From: Chloroflexota bacterium
GTDB taxonomy: Bacteria; Chloroflexota; Anaerolineae; Anaerolineales; Anaerolineaceae
Direction: 5' to 3'
DNA: 64,000 bases
Assembly: GCA_021825925.1 (NCBI GenBank)
Contig: JAKAFP010000009.1
Span: 1-64,000 of the forward strand
Shown: positions 17,507 to 26,782 of the stretch, one piece after another
Layout of the letters: every line of letters starts with the position of its first letter
Numbering within the stretch: the stretch's first letter is position 1
Made by a program: the position numbers and the translations under genes
Notes under the pieces: model-generated
What the model was told of the DNA's origin: nothing
Database searches by the model: none
The model's input: the letters and a program-made list of their open reading frames with translations, nothing else

Positions 17507-18211
17507 ATGGTGGATATTTCAGAGATACTTTGTTCAATAAACGCTTCAAATGTGCTTGATATTGCCACAGGCAGGGGGGATTTCTTGCTTTTGCTCAAAG
17601 AGAACCTTGGCTCCTTTGGTTCGGGCATCGGCGTGGATGTAAAAACCTCCGAGGAATGGGAGTCGGACAAGTTCTCTGACCAACCCATCACTTTCATGAC
17701 GATGGATGCATCCAGATTGGAGTTTGCGGATGCGTCATTTGACCTGGTCTCGATCTCCAATTCTTTACACCATCTGCCTGATCCATGTCTGGCGTTGGCT
17801 GAAATGGTGAGGGTGTTAAAGCCCGGCGGTCATTTTATTTTGTACGAAATGTACACGGATAACCAAACCCCAGAGCAGCAAACACATACTTTGTTGCACC
17901 AATGGTGGGGCAAAATTGATACTGCTTCTGGCATCTGCCACCGTTCGCCTTACACGAGGGAAGAGTTGATCAAACTGATCGAGTGCTCGGAATTGGATCA
18001 CTGGCAGATCCTGGATGACGTGGATCTATCGGGCGACCCCTTTGACCCCGAAACCCTCGCGATCCTTGAAAAGAATATTGACAATTACCTGGCAAAGACC
18101 AAAAATGCTGACCTGATCAATGAAGGCGCCAGTCTTCGGCTGCGATTGCAGACCATCGGATTCCAATCCGCCACGGAGCTTTTCGCTCTGGGTGAAAAAA
18201 AGGGCGGTTGA
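17507..18211 (+). CDS. Class I SAM-dependent methyltransferase (methyltransf_11 type)
   Basis: 234 residues. SAM motifs: VLDIATGRGDFLLLLKENL, GIGVDVKTSEE, and DLVSISNSLHHLPDPCLALAEM then RVLKPGGHFILYEMY. The acceptor is unknown. The promoter region (17377-17506) is shared with the divergent NfeD operon. About 65 nt separate it from the metal-dependent hydrolase downstream. Confidence 0.9.
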   Translation: MVDISEILCSINASNVLDIATGRGDFLLLLKENLGSFGSGIGVDVKTSEEWESDKFSDQPITFMTMDASRLEFADASFDLVSISNSLHHLPDPCLALAEMVRVLKPGGHFILYEMYTDNQTPEQQTHTLLHQWWGKIDTASGICHRSPYTREELIKLIECSELDHWQILDDVDLSGDPFDPETLAILEKNIDNYLAKTKNADLINEGASLRLRLQTIGFQSATELFALGEKKGG

Positions 18212-18277
18212 ATCTCAAGCCGGAATGAAGTATAAAGACCTTATTGATGGTGTGAGTATTGGTGAAAGGATATGATT

Positions 18278-18961
18278 ATGACGACTGAAGTGATCTGGTA
18301 TGGACATGCAGCCATCGGCATCAAAACGGCCGGTAAGTTTATCCTGGTAGACCCCTATTTCACCGGCAATCCGCAGGCAAGCGCCAAGGCGGAGGATCTG
18401 TCACCGGATTATATTCTGGTGACCCACGGCCACGGCGATCACCTGGGTGATACCCTGGCAATTGCCAAACGCACAGGCGCCACGGTGGTCAGTAATACTG
18501 AGATCTCTCAATGGCTCGGGAAAAAAGATATCAAAACTCACGGACAGCAGGTGATGGGCGGATTTCAACATCCCTTTGGCTATTTGAAGCTGACCCTGGC
18601 GCTGCACGGTTCCGTTTTGCCGGATGGCGCCTTTGGCGGAAACCCGGTAGGGTTGCTGTTGACCACCCAGGACCACAAGAAAATCTACCTGGCCGGTGAC
18701 ACCGGGTTGTTTGGCGACATGAAGCTGATCGGCGAAGAAGGCATTGACCTGGCCATGCTGCCGATCGGCGGCAACTATACGATGGACCCGGATGATGCCC
18801 TGCGGGCGGTCAAGATGATCAATCCCAAACTGGTGGTGCCGATTCACTTTAATACTTTTGATGTGATCAAACAGGATCCGAATTTATGGGCGGAGCGGGT
18901 GAAGGCTGAGACCAAATCTGAAGTGCGTGTACTGAAACCAGGCGAAAGTATCACCTTATAA
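18278..18961 (+). CDS. UPF0173 family metal-dependent hydrolase (metallo-beta-lactamase fold)
   Basis: 227 residues from ATG 18278, which has AAAGGA 8 nt upstream; an ATG two codons earlier is too close to it. Metal ligands are visible in VTHGHGDHLGD (HxHxDH motif), the Asp in LAGDTGLFGDM, and the terminal His in VVPIHFNTF. The NPVGLLL and LPIGGNYTM segments are typical of UPF0173. These are hydrolases of unknown physiological substrate. Confidence 0.93.
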   Translation: MTTEVIWYGHAAIGIKTAGKFILVDPYFTGNPQASAKAEDLSPDYILVTHGHGDHLGDTLAIAKRTGATVVSNTEISQWLGKKDIKTHGQQVMGGFQHPFGYLKLTLALHGSVLPDGAFGGNPVGLLLTTQDHKKIYLAGDTGLFGDMKLIGEEGIDLAMLPIGGNYTMDPDDALRAVKMINPKLVVPIHFNTFDVIKQDPNLWAERVKAETKSEVRVLKPGESITL

Positions 18962-19042
18962 TCCCATAAACTGACAATATCATTACTCTGGCATTATTCA
19001 TGCAACTACCAATACGCTAATAATTATCGCGGAGGTAGCTGC

Positions 19043-20140
19043 ATGAATACATTCCTGGAATTGTTGATCACCGTTGGCCGCTTTGCGGTCGGATTGTGGC
19101 CTTTAATGTTCCTGGCCGTCTTGTTTGGTGTCGTGAAACGAAGGAAAGGCTTTGGCGCCGTTCTTCGCACTTCTGTGAATGCACTCATGCTGGCCTGGGC
19201 TTTCTTTGCATTGTTGAACCTGGCCTTCTATTTCTTCAAATTGGACACCTTCCATCTGCTGCCCATTGAAGTCAACATGAAGTACTTCCTCAGCGTGGGG
19301 TTGATCCTGCTGCCGTTCGAGGTTGCGATCGTGCTCGAACAGCGCCACAAGCGGATTGATGCTGAAACGCTCGAAGAACTCAAAGCCCTTTCCCCCTCCG
19401 ATTTTGAAAAACTGGTGGCCGAAACTTACCGCGCTCAGGGACACAAGGTTGAGATCGTTGGCGCCACCGGCGACCACGGCATAGATCTTGTTGTCAAAAC
19501 TCGCAAGGGTGAAACCTGGATCGTGCAATGCAAGAAATACCGCGGCAAAGTGGGCGAACCCGTGATCCGCGATTTCTACGGTGCGCTGCGTGCCTCTGAT
19601 GCGGATGCCGGCGCCGTGATTACCACCGGTTTGATCACCACCCAGGCGCGTTTATGGGCCGAAGGTAAACCGATCTTCCTGTATGACGGCGATGAATTCC
19701 TGGATGTGATGAAGACCACGCGCATCCGCAAGTCGCTGCCCGCCCAGGCGATCAAAAAAGCAGCACAGGCTCCTGCGGCCACGTCGTCTGCGCCGATCAG
19801 TATGCCCATGATGCAAACGGCGTTTGCTTCAGCCACCATTGCCTCCGCCCCGGTGGTTGTGCCTGCTTATGATTACACCCCCGCCAAGGAAGTTGCAGCG
19901 CCTGAACCTGTGACCGCGTATGTGGCTTCCCCGTCAGTTTCGATGAATACCCCTGTAGCATATGATGAGTACCCACCTCAGGATAAACGTCCGTTTATGA
20001 ACATGGATACTGCCCCTGTCTGCCCGGCTTGCGGCGTGCCCATGCTGCTGCATTCAGAGAAACGTTTTTTGTTCAAACCCAAAGAGGAATACATCTGCCA
20101 GAACGCTCCCTCGTGCCCCGAGACGATGCCGGTGGATTAA
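19043..20140 (+). CDS. Membrane-anchored Mrr-type restriction endonuclease-like protein with C-terminal zinc finger
   Basis: 365 residues. Three hydrophobic helices (about 10-30, 45-65, 80-98) are followed by an Mrr_cat domain: LSPSDFEKLVAETYRAQGH, then GDHGIDLVVKTRKG and IVQCKKY, giving the PD-(D/E)xK-like residues Asp148, Gln162 and Lys164. A proline/alanine-rich linker (about 235-325) leads to a four-cysteine, topoisomerase-like zinc finger (CPACGVPM ... CQNAPSC). Cytosolic Mrr enzymes cut methylated DNA. Membrane-tethered forms are common in Gram-positives and Chloroflexota, but their target is not established. No partner methylase or specificity gene is adjacent. Confidence 0.85.
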   Translation: MNTFLELLITVGRFAVGLWPLMFLAVLFGVVKRRKGFGAVLRTSVNALMLAWAFFALLNLAFYFFKLDTFHLLPIEVNMKYFLSVGLILLPFEVAIVLEQRHKRIDAETLEELKALSPSDFEKLVAETYRAQGHKVEIVGATGDHGIDLVVKTRKGETWIVQCKKYRGKVGEPVIRDFYGALRASDADAGAVITTGLITTQARLWAEGKPIFLYDGDEFLDVMKTTRIRKSLPAQAIKKAAQAPAATSSAPISMPMMQTAFASATIASAPVVVPAYDYTPAKEVAAPEPVTAYVASPSVSMNTPVAYDEYPPQDKRPFMNMDTAPVCPACGVPMLLHSEKRFLFKPKEEYICQNAPSCPETMPVD

Positions 20141-20150
20141 ACAGGATAAA

Positions 20151-20227
20151 TTAGAGCAGAAACCCGGTTTTTTTAAAAAAACCGGGTTTTTTGTCAGAAA
20201 CCGGGGATTTTTGACAATCCCCGGTTT
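20151..20227. repeat. REP-like repeat acting as a double terminator
   Basis: TTAGAGCAGAAACCCGGTTT begins at 20151, matching the repeat at 13897. A stem AAACCCGGTTTTTTT/AAAAAAACCGGGTTT spans 20160-20188, and a second stem AAACCGGGGATT/AATCCCCGGTTT spans 20198-20227. It lies between the convergent Mrr-like and HExxH genes and would stop transcription from both sides. Confidence 0.75.
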
Positions 20228-20234
20228 TTAAACC

Positions 20235-20834
20235 TCAGCCATTTCTAAACAGACTGTGGATGAACTTGCCACGCGGGGTGTCGTGAAAGTGGATGAAGCC
20301 GTTAAATTCGTAAGAGAAACCGCGTTTGGAGGCTCTGCGGCGGGCTTCATCCGGGAAAAGGTAGGCGGTGACGGATTCGGCGAAATCCTCTTTGGCGTTG
20401 AAGTTTTTGTCCACACCGCAGGGGGCGGGGGGAGATCCGATGTGATACCAGAACTGTTTTCGTTCGCGATATCTCAGATGCAGCCAGTGGAAACGAAATC
20501 CGCTGTGGGTGTCACGGCGCAGCAGGTCCGATATCAGCCAGTTGTTGGCGGCATCCCAGGCGTGGGCGAGCTCATGAACGACCGTCCACTCGGTGATGTA
20601 TTTTGGATTCAGCCGTACCAACCCCTTGCTGGTCAACCCGAGTTCCTTGATGTCTTCAAAGGTATATCTCACCGATTCCACCCAGTCAAAGGGTAAAACC
20701 GGGGGTACATAAGCTTGCTGCAATCTGTGGATGGCGCTGCACAGGATCTCATCCGCGGCAGGGGTTCTTTGCCCCTCAATATTGAGTTGAGCGTAAAAAT
20801 CGTACTTCTTTTCAAGCTCCGGGTACGTATTCAT
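20235..20834 (-). CDS. Putative zinc metallopeptidase (HExxH), uncharacterised
   Basis: 199 residues, no signal peptide. A gluzincin-type site VVHELAHAWD lies near residue 87, and a downstream acidic element NAKEDFAESVTAYLFPDEA could supply the third zinc ligand (Glu). No known family was recognised with confidence. Cytoplasmic location is expected. It is convergent with the Mrr-like gene and divergent from the mevalonate cluster. Confidence 0.65.
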   Translation of the reverse strand: MNTYPELEKKYDFYAQLNIEGQRTPAADEILCSAIHRLQQAYVPPVLPFDWVESVRYTFEDIKELGLTSKGLVRLNPKYITEWTVVHELAHAWDAANNWLISDLLRRDTHSGFRFHWLHLRYRERKQFWYHIGSPPAPCGVDKNFNAKEDFAESVTAYLFPDEARRRASKRGFSYEFNGFIHFHDTPRGKFIHSLFRNG

Positions 20835-20931
20835 AGTGTTAATTATACGATTTTGTGAGCAGGTTGCAATCTTGATAGGTTTTGCGAGGGTTGCCTGATT
20901 AAGATAGCAGTGTTACTTAAGTGGAGAGTGT

Positions 20932-22212
20932 ATGACTGATCCTACGCTACAAAAATTTTACGAGCTTGACCTTCTTGACAGATTAAACCAACTCAGCCGC
21001 GAAAGCGGTGTGCCGCTGGAGGATATGAAAGTGTTGAGCGGCGCTGGCGGGTTGAATGCGAACCAGGCGGATCACATGGTTGAGAATGCGGTGGGCGTGT
21101 TTGGCCTGCCTTTGGGCATCGCCCGTAATTTTTTTGTGAACGGACGCGAAGTGCTGGTGCCCATGGCCGTTGAGGAACCCTCGGTCATCGCCGGGGCTTC
21201 ATTCATGGCGAAACTGGTTCACCTGGGCGGCGGATTCACAGCGAAAGCTTCCGCGCCGGAGATGATCGGACAGCTTCAGGTGCTGGACGTTGCAAACCTG
21301 GAAGAAGCACGACAGCAATTGGAAGCACACCGCGATGAACTGCTCGACCTTGCAAACAAGGTTGACCCGGTGCTGGTGCGGTTTGGCGGCGGAGCACGAG
21401 ACCTGGAAATAAGGCTGATTGAGAATTCAGCCATCGGTCCGTTCTTGGTGGTGCATTTGATCCTGGATGTGCGGGATGCGATGGGCGCCAATGCCATCAA
21501 CACTGCGCTTGAGCGCATCGCTCCGCGAGTGGCGGAGATCAGCGGGGGCAGGGTGCATTTGCGCATCCTCTCAAACCTGGCTGACCGCCGGCTGGCACGC
21601 GCCACCTGCACCATCCCGCTGCAGGCGCTGGCTTTTGAAGGCTACTCCGCGGAAAAAGTACGCGATGGCATCCTTGAAGCGTGGGCTTTTGCCGAGGCGG
21701 ACCCCTATCGGGCAGCCACCCACAACAAGGGCATCATGAACGGCGTGGATGCCGTGGTGCTGGCCACCGGCAACGACTGGCGCGCCGTGGAAGCCGGGGC
21801 GCATGCCTATGCAGCCCGTAATGGACGTTATACCAGCCTCTCGACCTGGTCCAAAGATGCACAGGGCAACTTGTGCGGGCTGCTTGAAATGCCCATGGCG
21901 GTTGGTATCGTGGGGGGCGCCACGCGCGTGCATCCCGCAGCCCAGGCTGCGCTTAAGTTAATGAAGGTCACTACCGGGGCCGAACTGGCAGAGATCATTG
22001 TCTCGGTCGGGCTGGCACAAAACCTGGCGGCGCTGCGCGCACTTGCGACCGAAGGCATCCAACGCGGACACATGAGCCTGCACGCCAGGCAAATTGCCGC
22101 GGCTGCCGGCGCCCAGGGCAATCAAATCGAAAAATTGGCACAGCAACTGGTGTTTGAAAAGGCCATCCGTGCAGAGCGCGCGGAAGAAATTCTCAAAGAG
22201 TGGAGAAAATAA
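20932..22212 (+). CDS. mvaA: Hydroxymethylglutaryl-CoA reductase, class II (degradative type)
   Basis: 426 residues, the size of class II enzymes such as those of Pseudomonas mevalonii and Streptococcus. Catalytic elements are present: Glu in [16 protein letters not shown], Lys and Asp in the THNKGIMNG and [13 protein letters not shown] segments, and the C-terminal His in [16 protein letters not shown](P)H-binding residues follow [13 protein letters not shown]. It interconverts HMG-CoA and mevalonate; in this cluster the biosynthetic direction is likely. It heads an operon, with HMG-CoA synthase starting 5 nt downstream. Confidence 0.95.
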   Translation: MTDPTLQKFYELDLLDRLNQLSRESGVPLEDMKVLSGAGGLNANQADHMVENAVGVFGLPLGIARNFFVNGREVLVPMAVEEPSVIAGASFMAKLVHLGGGFTAKASAPEMIGQLQVLDVANLEEARQQLEAHRDELLDLANKVDPVLVRFGGGARDLEIRLIENSAIGPFLVVHLILDVRDAMGANAINTALERIAPRVAEISGGRVHLRILSNLADRRLARATCTIPLQALAFEGYSAEKVRDGILEAWAFAEADPYRAATHNKGIMNGVDAVVLATGNDWRAVEAGAHAYAARNGRYTSLSTWSKDAQGNLCGLLEMPMAVGIVGGATRVHPAAQAALKLMKVTTGAELAEIIVSVGLAQNLAALRALATEGIQRGHMSLHARQIAAAAGAQGNQIEKLAQQLVFEKAIRAERAEEILKEWRK

Positions 22213-22216
22213 GCTC

Positions 22217-23308
22217 ATGACTGAAAATTCATCAGCACATGCTTCGCATGCAGACCAACTTTTATTACGCACAGACCGCAAGACCGGCATTGTCGGCTAC
22301 GGCGCATACGTTCCGCGCTACCGGCTGCCGGGGACGGAAGTCGCCCGCGTCTGGACGGGCGGCGGTAGCGGCACGGTCAAGGAAAAATCCGTGGCCGGGT
22401 TGGACGAGGATGTGATCACCATGTCCATCGAAGCGGCGCGCAATGCCATTCTGCGGGCGGGGATTGATCCCTGCCAACTGCGGGCGGTGTGGGTGGGGTC
22501 AGAATCCCATCCCTACGCAGTGAAACCTACGGGTACCATTGTGGCGGAAGCCATCGGTGCTTCGCACAACATCCAGTCGGGTGATTGGGAATTCGCCTGC
22601 AAGGCTGGCTCCGAGGCCATGGTGGCCGCCACCGCGTTGGTGGGGTCTGGCATGGGCAAGTATGCACTGGCCATTGGCATGGATACCGCCCAGGGGAAAC
22701 CGGGCGACGCGCTGGAATACACGGCCGCCAGCGGCGGCGCGGCTTATGTGATCGGCCCCGCGGAGGAATCCGTGGCGAAGATCGAAGCCTCCTATTCGTA
22801 TGTTTCAGACACACCGGATTTCTGGCGGCGGCCTGAACAGAAATATCCAGAGCACGGACAGCGCTTCACCGGCGAGCCTGCTTATTTCAAACATGTTGAG
22901 ACCGCGGGCCGCACCATGCTTGAGCAGATGGGTCGCACGGCAGCGGATTATGCCTATGCGGTTTTCCACCAGCCCAACCCAAAATTCCCAATGAAAGCCG
23001 GGGCGGACCTGGGGTTCACCTCAGATCAGATCAAACCCGGACTGCTGGCGCCGGTGATCGGTAACACTTATGCGGGGGCATCCCTGATCGGGTTGACGGC
23101 CGTGCTGGATATCGCCAAACCGGGTGACAGGATCCTGATGGTTTCCTACGGTTCCGGCGCCGGGTCAGATGCTTTTTCACTCGAAGTGACTGAAAAGATC
23201 AACGAACGCCGCGGGTTGGCTCCCTCCACCGCGGACTATATTGCCAGGCGCACGCAGATTGATTACGCCGTCTACACGCGCTTCCGCGACAAAATTGACA
23301 TGGGTTAG
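22217..23308 (+). CDS. Hydroxymethylglutaryl-CoA synthase, archaeal type
   Basis: 363 residues from the ATG at 22217; the first ~20 residues are a nonconserved extension before [14 protein letters not shown]. The catalytic triad is intact: Glu96 ([14 protein letters not shown]), Cys128 ([12 protein letters not shown]) and His251 ([10 protein letters not shown]). It condenses acetyl-CoA with acetoacetyl-CoA to HMG-CoA. In archaea this enzyme forms a complex with a thiolase and a DUF35 protein that channels acetoacetyl-CoA, and both partners follow here. The start overlaps no other gene; the thiolase-like gene begins 6 nt after the stop. Confidence 0.95.
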   Translation: MTENSSAHASHADQLLLRTDRKTGIVGYGAYVPRYRLPGTEVARVWTGGGSGTVKEKSVAGLDEDVITMSIEAARNAILRAGIDPCQLRAVWVGSESHPYAVKPTGTIVAEAIGASHNIQSGDWEFACKAGSEAMVAATALVGSGMGKYALAIGMDTAQGKPGDALEYTAASGGAAYVIGPAEESVAKIEASYSYVSDTPDFWRRPEQKYPEHGQRFTGEPAYFKHVETAGRTMLEQMGRTAADYAYAVFHQPNPKFPMKAGADLGFTSDQIKPGLLAPVIGNTYAGASLIGLTAVLDIAKPGDRILMVSYGSGAGSDAFSLEVTEKINERRGLAPSTADYIARRTQIDYAVYTRFRDKIDMG

Positions 23309-23314
23309 GCCGAG

Positions 23315-24481
23315 ATGAATTCAGACGTGGTCATTGCAGGGGTCGGACAGATCCCGGTTGGAGAGCATTACGAACTGAGTCTGCGCCAGATGGGTGTCAG
23401 AGCACTGCGAGCCGCCATTAAAGACAGCGGCGGAATGAAACCGCAGGCGCTTTATATCGGCAATATGCTGGCCTCAATGGTGTCGCACCAGGCCAATTTG
23501 GGCGCGCTTTTCACCGATTACGCCGACCTGGGCGCGATCGAGTCTTTTACCACTGAAGCCTCCGGCGCATCAGGCGCCGCGGCGCTGCGGCTGGGTTACC
23601 TGGCCATCCTCTCGGGGTATGTGGATACGGTGGCTGTGCTGGGCGTTGAAAAATGGACCGACATGGCACACAGCGACTCCGAAACGGCGGCGGCCATGGG
23701 TCTCGATTTTGATTACGAGTTCATGCAGGGCATGAGCGAAACCGGTCAGGCCGGGCTGCTGATGCAGCGCTATTTATATGAACACCATCTGCCTGCGGAT
23801 GCACTGGGCGGTTTTGCCGTGCAGGCGCATGCCAATGGCGCTCACAATCCCAACGCATATTTCAGAAAAGCCATCTCACTCGAATCTTACAGTAATTCGG
23901 GGTTGACCAACCCGCCGTTGAATCTATATGACGCCGCTCCTTATGCGGATGGCGCCGCCGCGGTGATCCTGACCCGGCGCGACCTGCTGCCCAAGGACCA
24001 TCCGCAGCCGGTGGTGCGCATGCTGGGGTCGGCCATTGCCACGGATACACTGGCGCTTCACGACCGAAAGGATCCGCTGGCGTTCGTTGCTGCCAAGGAA
24101 GCGGTGCAAAACGTCTGCGCACAGGCAGGCATCATGCCGATCTATACGGACGTGCTCGAACTGGATGATTCCTATTCCATTTATGCCGCCTTGACGTTGG
24201 AAGCCTGCGGTTATGCAGACCCCGGTGACGCGCCGCGGCTGGCGCGGGAAGGAATCCTCGCGCCGACCGCCAAACTGCCCGCCATGACCATGGGCGGATG
24301 CAAGGCGCGCGGCAACGCAATCGGCGCCAAGGGCGTCTACCAGGCGATCGAAGCCGCCATGCAGCTACGCGGATTGTGCGGCCCCAACCAGGTGCCCGAC
24401 GCTCGGCTGGCCGTGACCCTGGCCCTCGGCGGACCTGCCTCCACGGCGGTGGCGCATGTGTACGACAAGATCAGTGATTAG
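23315..24481 (+). CDS. Thiolase-like protein lacking the canonical catalytic residues
   Basis: 388 residues with the overall archaeal/SCP2-like thiolase fold (opening VIAGVGQIPVGEH, closing LALGGPASTAVAHV). The usual nucleophile cysteine in the EAACGSGGAALR-type motif is Gly84 here (EASGASGAAALR). The HDAF-type histidine is Asp284 (ELDDSYS), and the GHP histidine is Asn334 (ARGNAIGAKG). It is therefore unlikely to form acetoacetyl-CoA by the standard mechanism. The reading frame is intact and the context is the HMG-CoA synthase operon, so it may be a structural partner that keeps the synthase-DUF35 complex together. Alternative chemistry cannot be excluded. Confidence 0.88.
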   Translation: MNSDVVIAGVGQIPVGEHYELSLRQMGVRALRAAIKDSGGMKPQALYIGNMLASMVSHQANLGALFTDYADLGAIESFTTEASGASGAAALRLGYLAILSGYVDTVAVLGVEKWTDMAHSDSETAAAMGLDFDYEFMQGMSETGQAGLLMQRYLYEHHLPADALGGFAVQAHANGAHNPNAYFRKAISLESYSNSGLTNPPLNLYDAAPYADGAAAVILTRRDLLPKDHPQPVVRMLGSAIATDTLALHDRKDPLAFVAAKEAVQNVCAQAGIMPIYTDVLELDDSYSIYAALTLEACGYADPGDAPRLAREGILAPTAKLPAMTMGGCKARGNAIGAKGVYQAIEAAMQLRGLCGPNQVPDARLAVTLALGGPASTAVAHVYDKISD

Positions 24482-24489
24482 GGAACAGT

Positions 24490-24640
24490 GAATCGTAGGT
24501 AGAGAGCTGAGAACTGAGAACTGAGAACTGAGAGTAGAGAACTGTCAAAGAAGCACGTAAAAGATACGGATTAATACAAATGGATTGTTGGTAAATCAAT
24601 TACTCAACGGATTTGACGATTCTCGGTTCTCTACTCTCAA
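24490..24640. repeat. MITE-like inverted repeat inserted between the thiolase-like and DUF35 genes
   Basis: TGAGAGTAGAGAACTG (24529-24544) is repeated inverted as CGGTTCTCTACTCTCA (24624-24639) with one G-T mismatch. Inside the left arm the heptamer CTGAGAA is repeated in tandem (24507-24534). The right arm shares an exact 16-mer with an intergenic element at 40459-40474. It belongs to the GAAT-rich intergenic repeat family of this window. Confidence 0.6.
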
Positions 24641-24730
24641 ATGACCGCTCTTTGGTCAACTTGATAGTATTTGATAGGGTATCGCGCATAAGATTGACCT
24701 ACAGTAACACATTGATGAACGGAGATTAAA

Positions 24731-25135
24731 ATGGAAGTACCACGCAATTGGCGTTTAAAACAACAAAGATATGCCCTGATGGGCGAAGTTTGTCCGCACT
24801 GTGAAGCCAAGATCTTTCCACCGCGGGATGTATGCCCCGAATGCGGTGGTGAAGCCAAAACCCAATTTGCATTCAGCGGCAAGGGCAAGATCTATTCGTA
24901 CACCGTGATGCGCGATGCCCCGGCCGGATTTGAACACAATGCCCCTTATACCGTGGCAGTGGTGGCTCTCGAAGAAGGTCCCATGGTCACCGCACAGTTA
25001 ACCGATTTGGGTGAAGAACCCGTGGCCATTGGCATGCCGGTGGAAATGGTGACCCGCAAGATCCGTGAAGACGGCGAGCGCAAGGGGATGATCGTGTACG
25101 GGTACAAGTTTAGACCGGTGATGAGTGCGGCGTAA
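24731..25135 (+). CDS. DUF35 Zn-ribbon/OB-fold protein, acyl-CoA-binding partner of thiolase/HMG-CoA synthase
   Basis: 134 residues. The rubredoxin-like zinc ribbon has two CxxC knuckles, GEVCPHCEAKIFPP and DVCPECGGEA, followed by the OB-fold (GKGKIYSYTVM ... VTAQLTDLGEEPVAIG). In the archaeal thiolase-HMG-CoA synthase complex the DUF35 protein bridges both enzymes and offers a shared CoA-binding surface. It is separated from the thiolase-like gene by about 250 nt holding a repeat element, so it may have its own promoter. Its 3' end is copied in degenerate form three more times downstream. Confidence 0.92.
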   Translation: MEVPRNWRLKQQRYALMGEVCPHCEAKIFPPRDVCPECGGEAKTQFAFSGKGKIYSYTVMRDAPAGFEHNAPYTVAVVALEEGPMVTAQLTDLGEEPVAIGMPVEMVTRKIREDGERKGMIVYGYKFRPVMSAA

Positions 25136-25162
25136 ATTTGAGAATAGAGAATTGAGAATAGT

Positions 25163-25195
25163 AAATGCCTGTCCTATGGACGGGCATTTTTTTTA
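25163..25195 (+). terminator. Terminator of the DUF35 gene, copy A of an intergenic repeat
   Basis: AAATGCCTGTCC (25163-25174) pairs with GGACGGGCATTT, followed by a T run to about 25195. A GAGAATAGAGAATTGAGAAT leader precedes it, as in other copies of this repeat family. Confidence 0.85.
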
Positions 25196-25726
25196 ATTTG
25201 TTTTCGTTTCAGAAGAAAATCAGAAACAAAGGAAACGAATCGGTTTAGGTTGAATATAACTGAATTTGAGATCAAAATCAGCCTAAAATTGGGGGCAGGT
25301 TGGAGTCTGTCTTGAGATTCGTTTTTGTTTTTATATACGAATCTGTTGCGTGGTAACGAGATTTCAACCATGAGTGTTTAGTTGTTAACGAGCGATACAA
25401 ATAAGAATATATGTTCTATCAATTAAGTGTAACATATGTGTCAAGGGGGATAATTACGAGTTGCAATGTGATGAATGTCTATGGATTTAAAGTTCAGACC
25501 TGTAATGAAAGTTGTGTAAATCGTGAATCGTAATATGTGAAATGTGAGTGCTTGTCTGATGGACTGATACTTTTCTGTTGAGTTTAGTAATAGGTTAGAT
25601 ATAATAAAATGTATTAAGGGGTAATCCCAAGTATTTTATTCATTGTTTATCATTCGGCATAATTGTCGTTTATGAAGAGTCTGTATAATTAATAGTCAAG
25701 CGGATAAAGAGAATTACAATTTTGGG
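25196..25726. other. Gene-free AT-rich region with a degenerate copy of the DUF35 3' end (copy B)
   Basis: No credible gene; a minus-strand frame at 25174-25371 lacks protein-like composition and overlaps the terminator. From about 25459 to 25520 the sequence can be aligned with the last codons of the DUF35 gene (for example AGACCTGTAATGA against AGACCGGTGATGA), ending in GTAA. It then continues with ATCGTGAATCG-type leader and a decayed GTGCTTGTC hairpin to about 25575. The remainder shows nothing recognisable. Confidence 0.55.
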
Positions 25727-26782
25727 GTGAGAAATTTGAACCAAGTAACGCATGATAATCATTATGTACCCAAGGTGTATCTCAAACAGTGGAGCGATGA
25801 TGGTCTTCATATATGGGCATATCGATTGTTGGTATCCAATGAGAATGTTCGTGATTGGTATCACAGGTCTATGGAAAAAACCGCGTTCTTTCGAGATTTG
25901 TATACTGAAATAGAAAATGAAGAAGAAATTGACGAATTTGAAAAATGGTTGGAATCTGAGTTCGAAAGTCCAGTTCAAGAAAGTATAAGGAAAGTATTAA
26001 AAGACAATCCTCTTTCCTCAAGAGATTGGGAACAATTAGCAAGTTTTCTAGGTGCACAAGATTTACGAACCCCCCAGAGTTATTTGGAATCTACTGAACG
26101 GTGGAAAAGAACACTACCTGACCTTATGGAAAAAACTTTAGCTGATTCTGTTCGCAAACTTGAAAATAATGAGTTAAGAAAAAATATAAAAATTTTACCT
26201 AATGAGTACTCAAATTTTTACAATGAGGTTTTGGATATAAATGTTGTAAAAAGTAGTGAATCAGAAAACGGACAAGGTTATGTTAAAGCAGAGGTAACTG
26301 TTGGAAGAAAACTCTGGTTACAAAGCCAAAGATTTGCTTTGACAAAAACGATCAAAGCATTAAAAGGACATAAATGGTGTATTGTCCATCCTGCTCACGG
26401 TCATCAATGGTTTACAAGTGATAATCCCGTTATCAAGTTGAATGATTATGGTAATGGTACTTACGATTTGAGAGGTGGATGGGGAAGAAAAGGTGGAAAT
26501 ATACTTATGCCAATTTCTCCACGTCATCTTCTTTTTACACAAATCGGAGACGATCTTCCTGATCGTCTTACTCTTACCTCTGAACAAACAAAAAAATTCC
26601 AAAGATTAATTGCTGAAAGAGCATTTAGATGGCTATTTGCTCGTGAACCAATGAGTATTATTAGTCAAATGCGGCCACGACACGTGGACACAGAAGCATT
26701 TACGAATGAAGAAAAACAATGGAGAAACTGGCATAAGTTTCAAAAACAGGCAGAAAAAACAAAAAAACCACCTAACCCTTAA
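25727..26782 (+). CDS. DUF4238 domain protein
   Basis: 351 residues. The DUF4238 signature opens the protein (THDNHYVPKVYLKQW), and the later WCIVHPAHGHQWFTSDNPV and ILMPISPRHLLFT segments are also typical. These proteins are sporadically distributed and of unknown function; some occur near defence genes. The gene is clearly more AT-rich than the mevalonate genes upstream, which suggests transfer. The start is either GTG 25727 or TTG 25736; GGGGTGAG precedes the latter at good spacing. Confidence 0.85.
   Translation: MRNLNQVTHDNHYVPKVYLKQWSDDGLHIWAYRLLVSNENVRDWYHRSMEKTAFFRDLYTEIENEEEIDEFEKWLESEFESPVQESIRKVLKDNPLSSRDWEQLASFLGAQDLRTPQSYLESTERWKRTLPDLMEKTLADSVRKLENNELRKNIKILPNEYSNFYNEVLDINVVKSSESENGQGYVKAEVTVGRKLWLQSQRFALTKTIKALKGHKWCIVHPAHGHQWFTSDNPVIKLNDYGNGTYDLRGGWGRKGGNILMPISPRHLLFTQIGDDLPDRLTLTSEQTKKFQRLIAERAFRWLFAREPMSIISQMRPRHVDTEAFTNEEKQWRNWHKFQKQAEKTKKPPNP

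Noticed and set aside
24507..24544. Tandem CTGAGAA heptamers as a CRISPR or satellite
   Set aside because: Units are only 7 bp with no unique spacers; better seen as part of the intergenic repeat element.
25174..25371. Minus-strand 65-codon frame downstream of DUF35
   Set aside because: Overlaps the terminator, low-complexity basic sequence, no ribosome-binding site.
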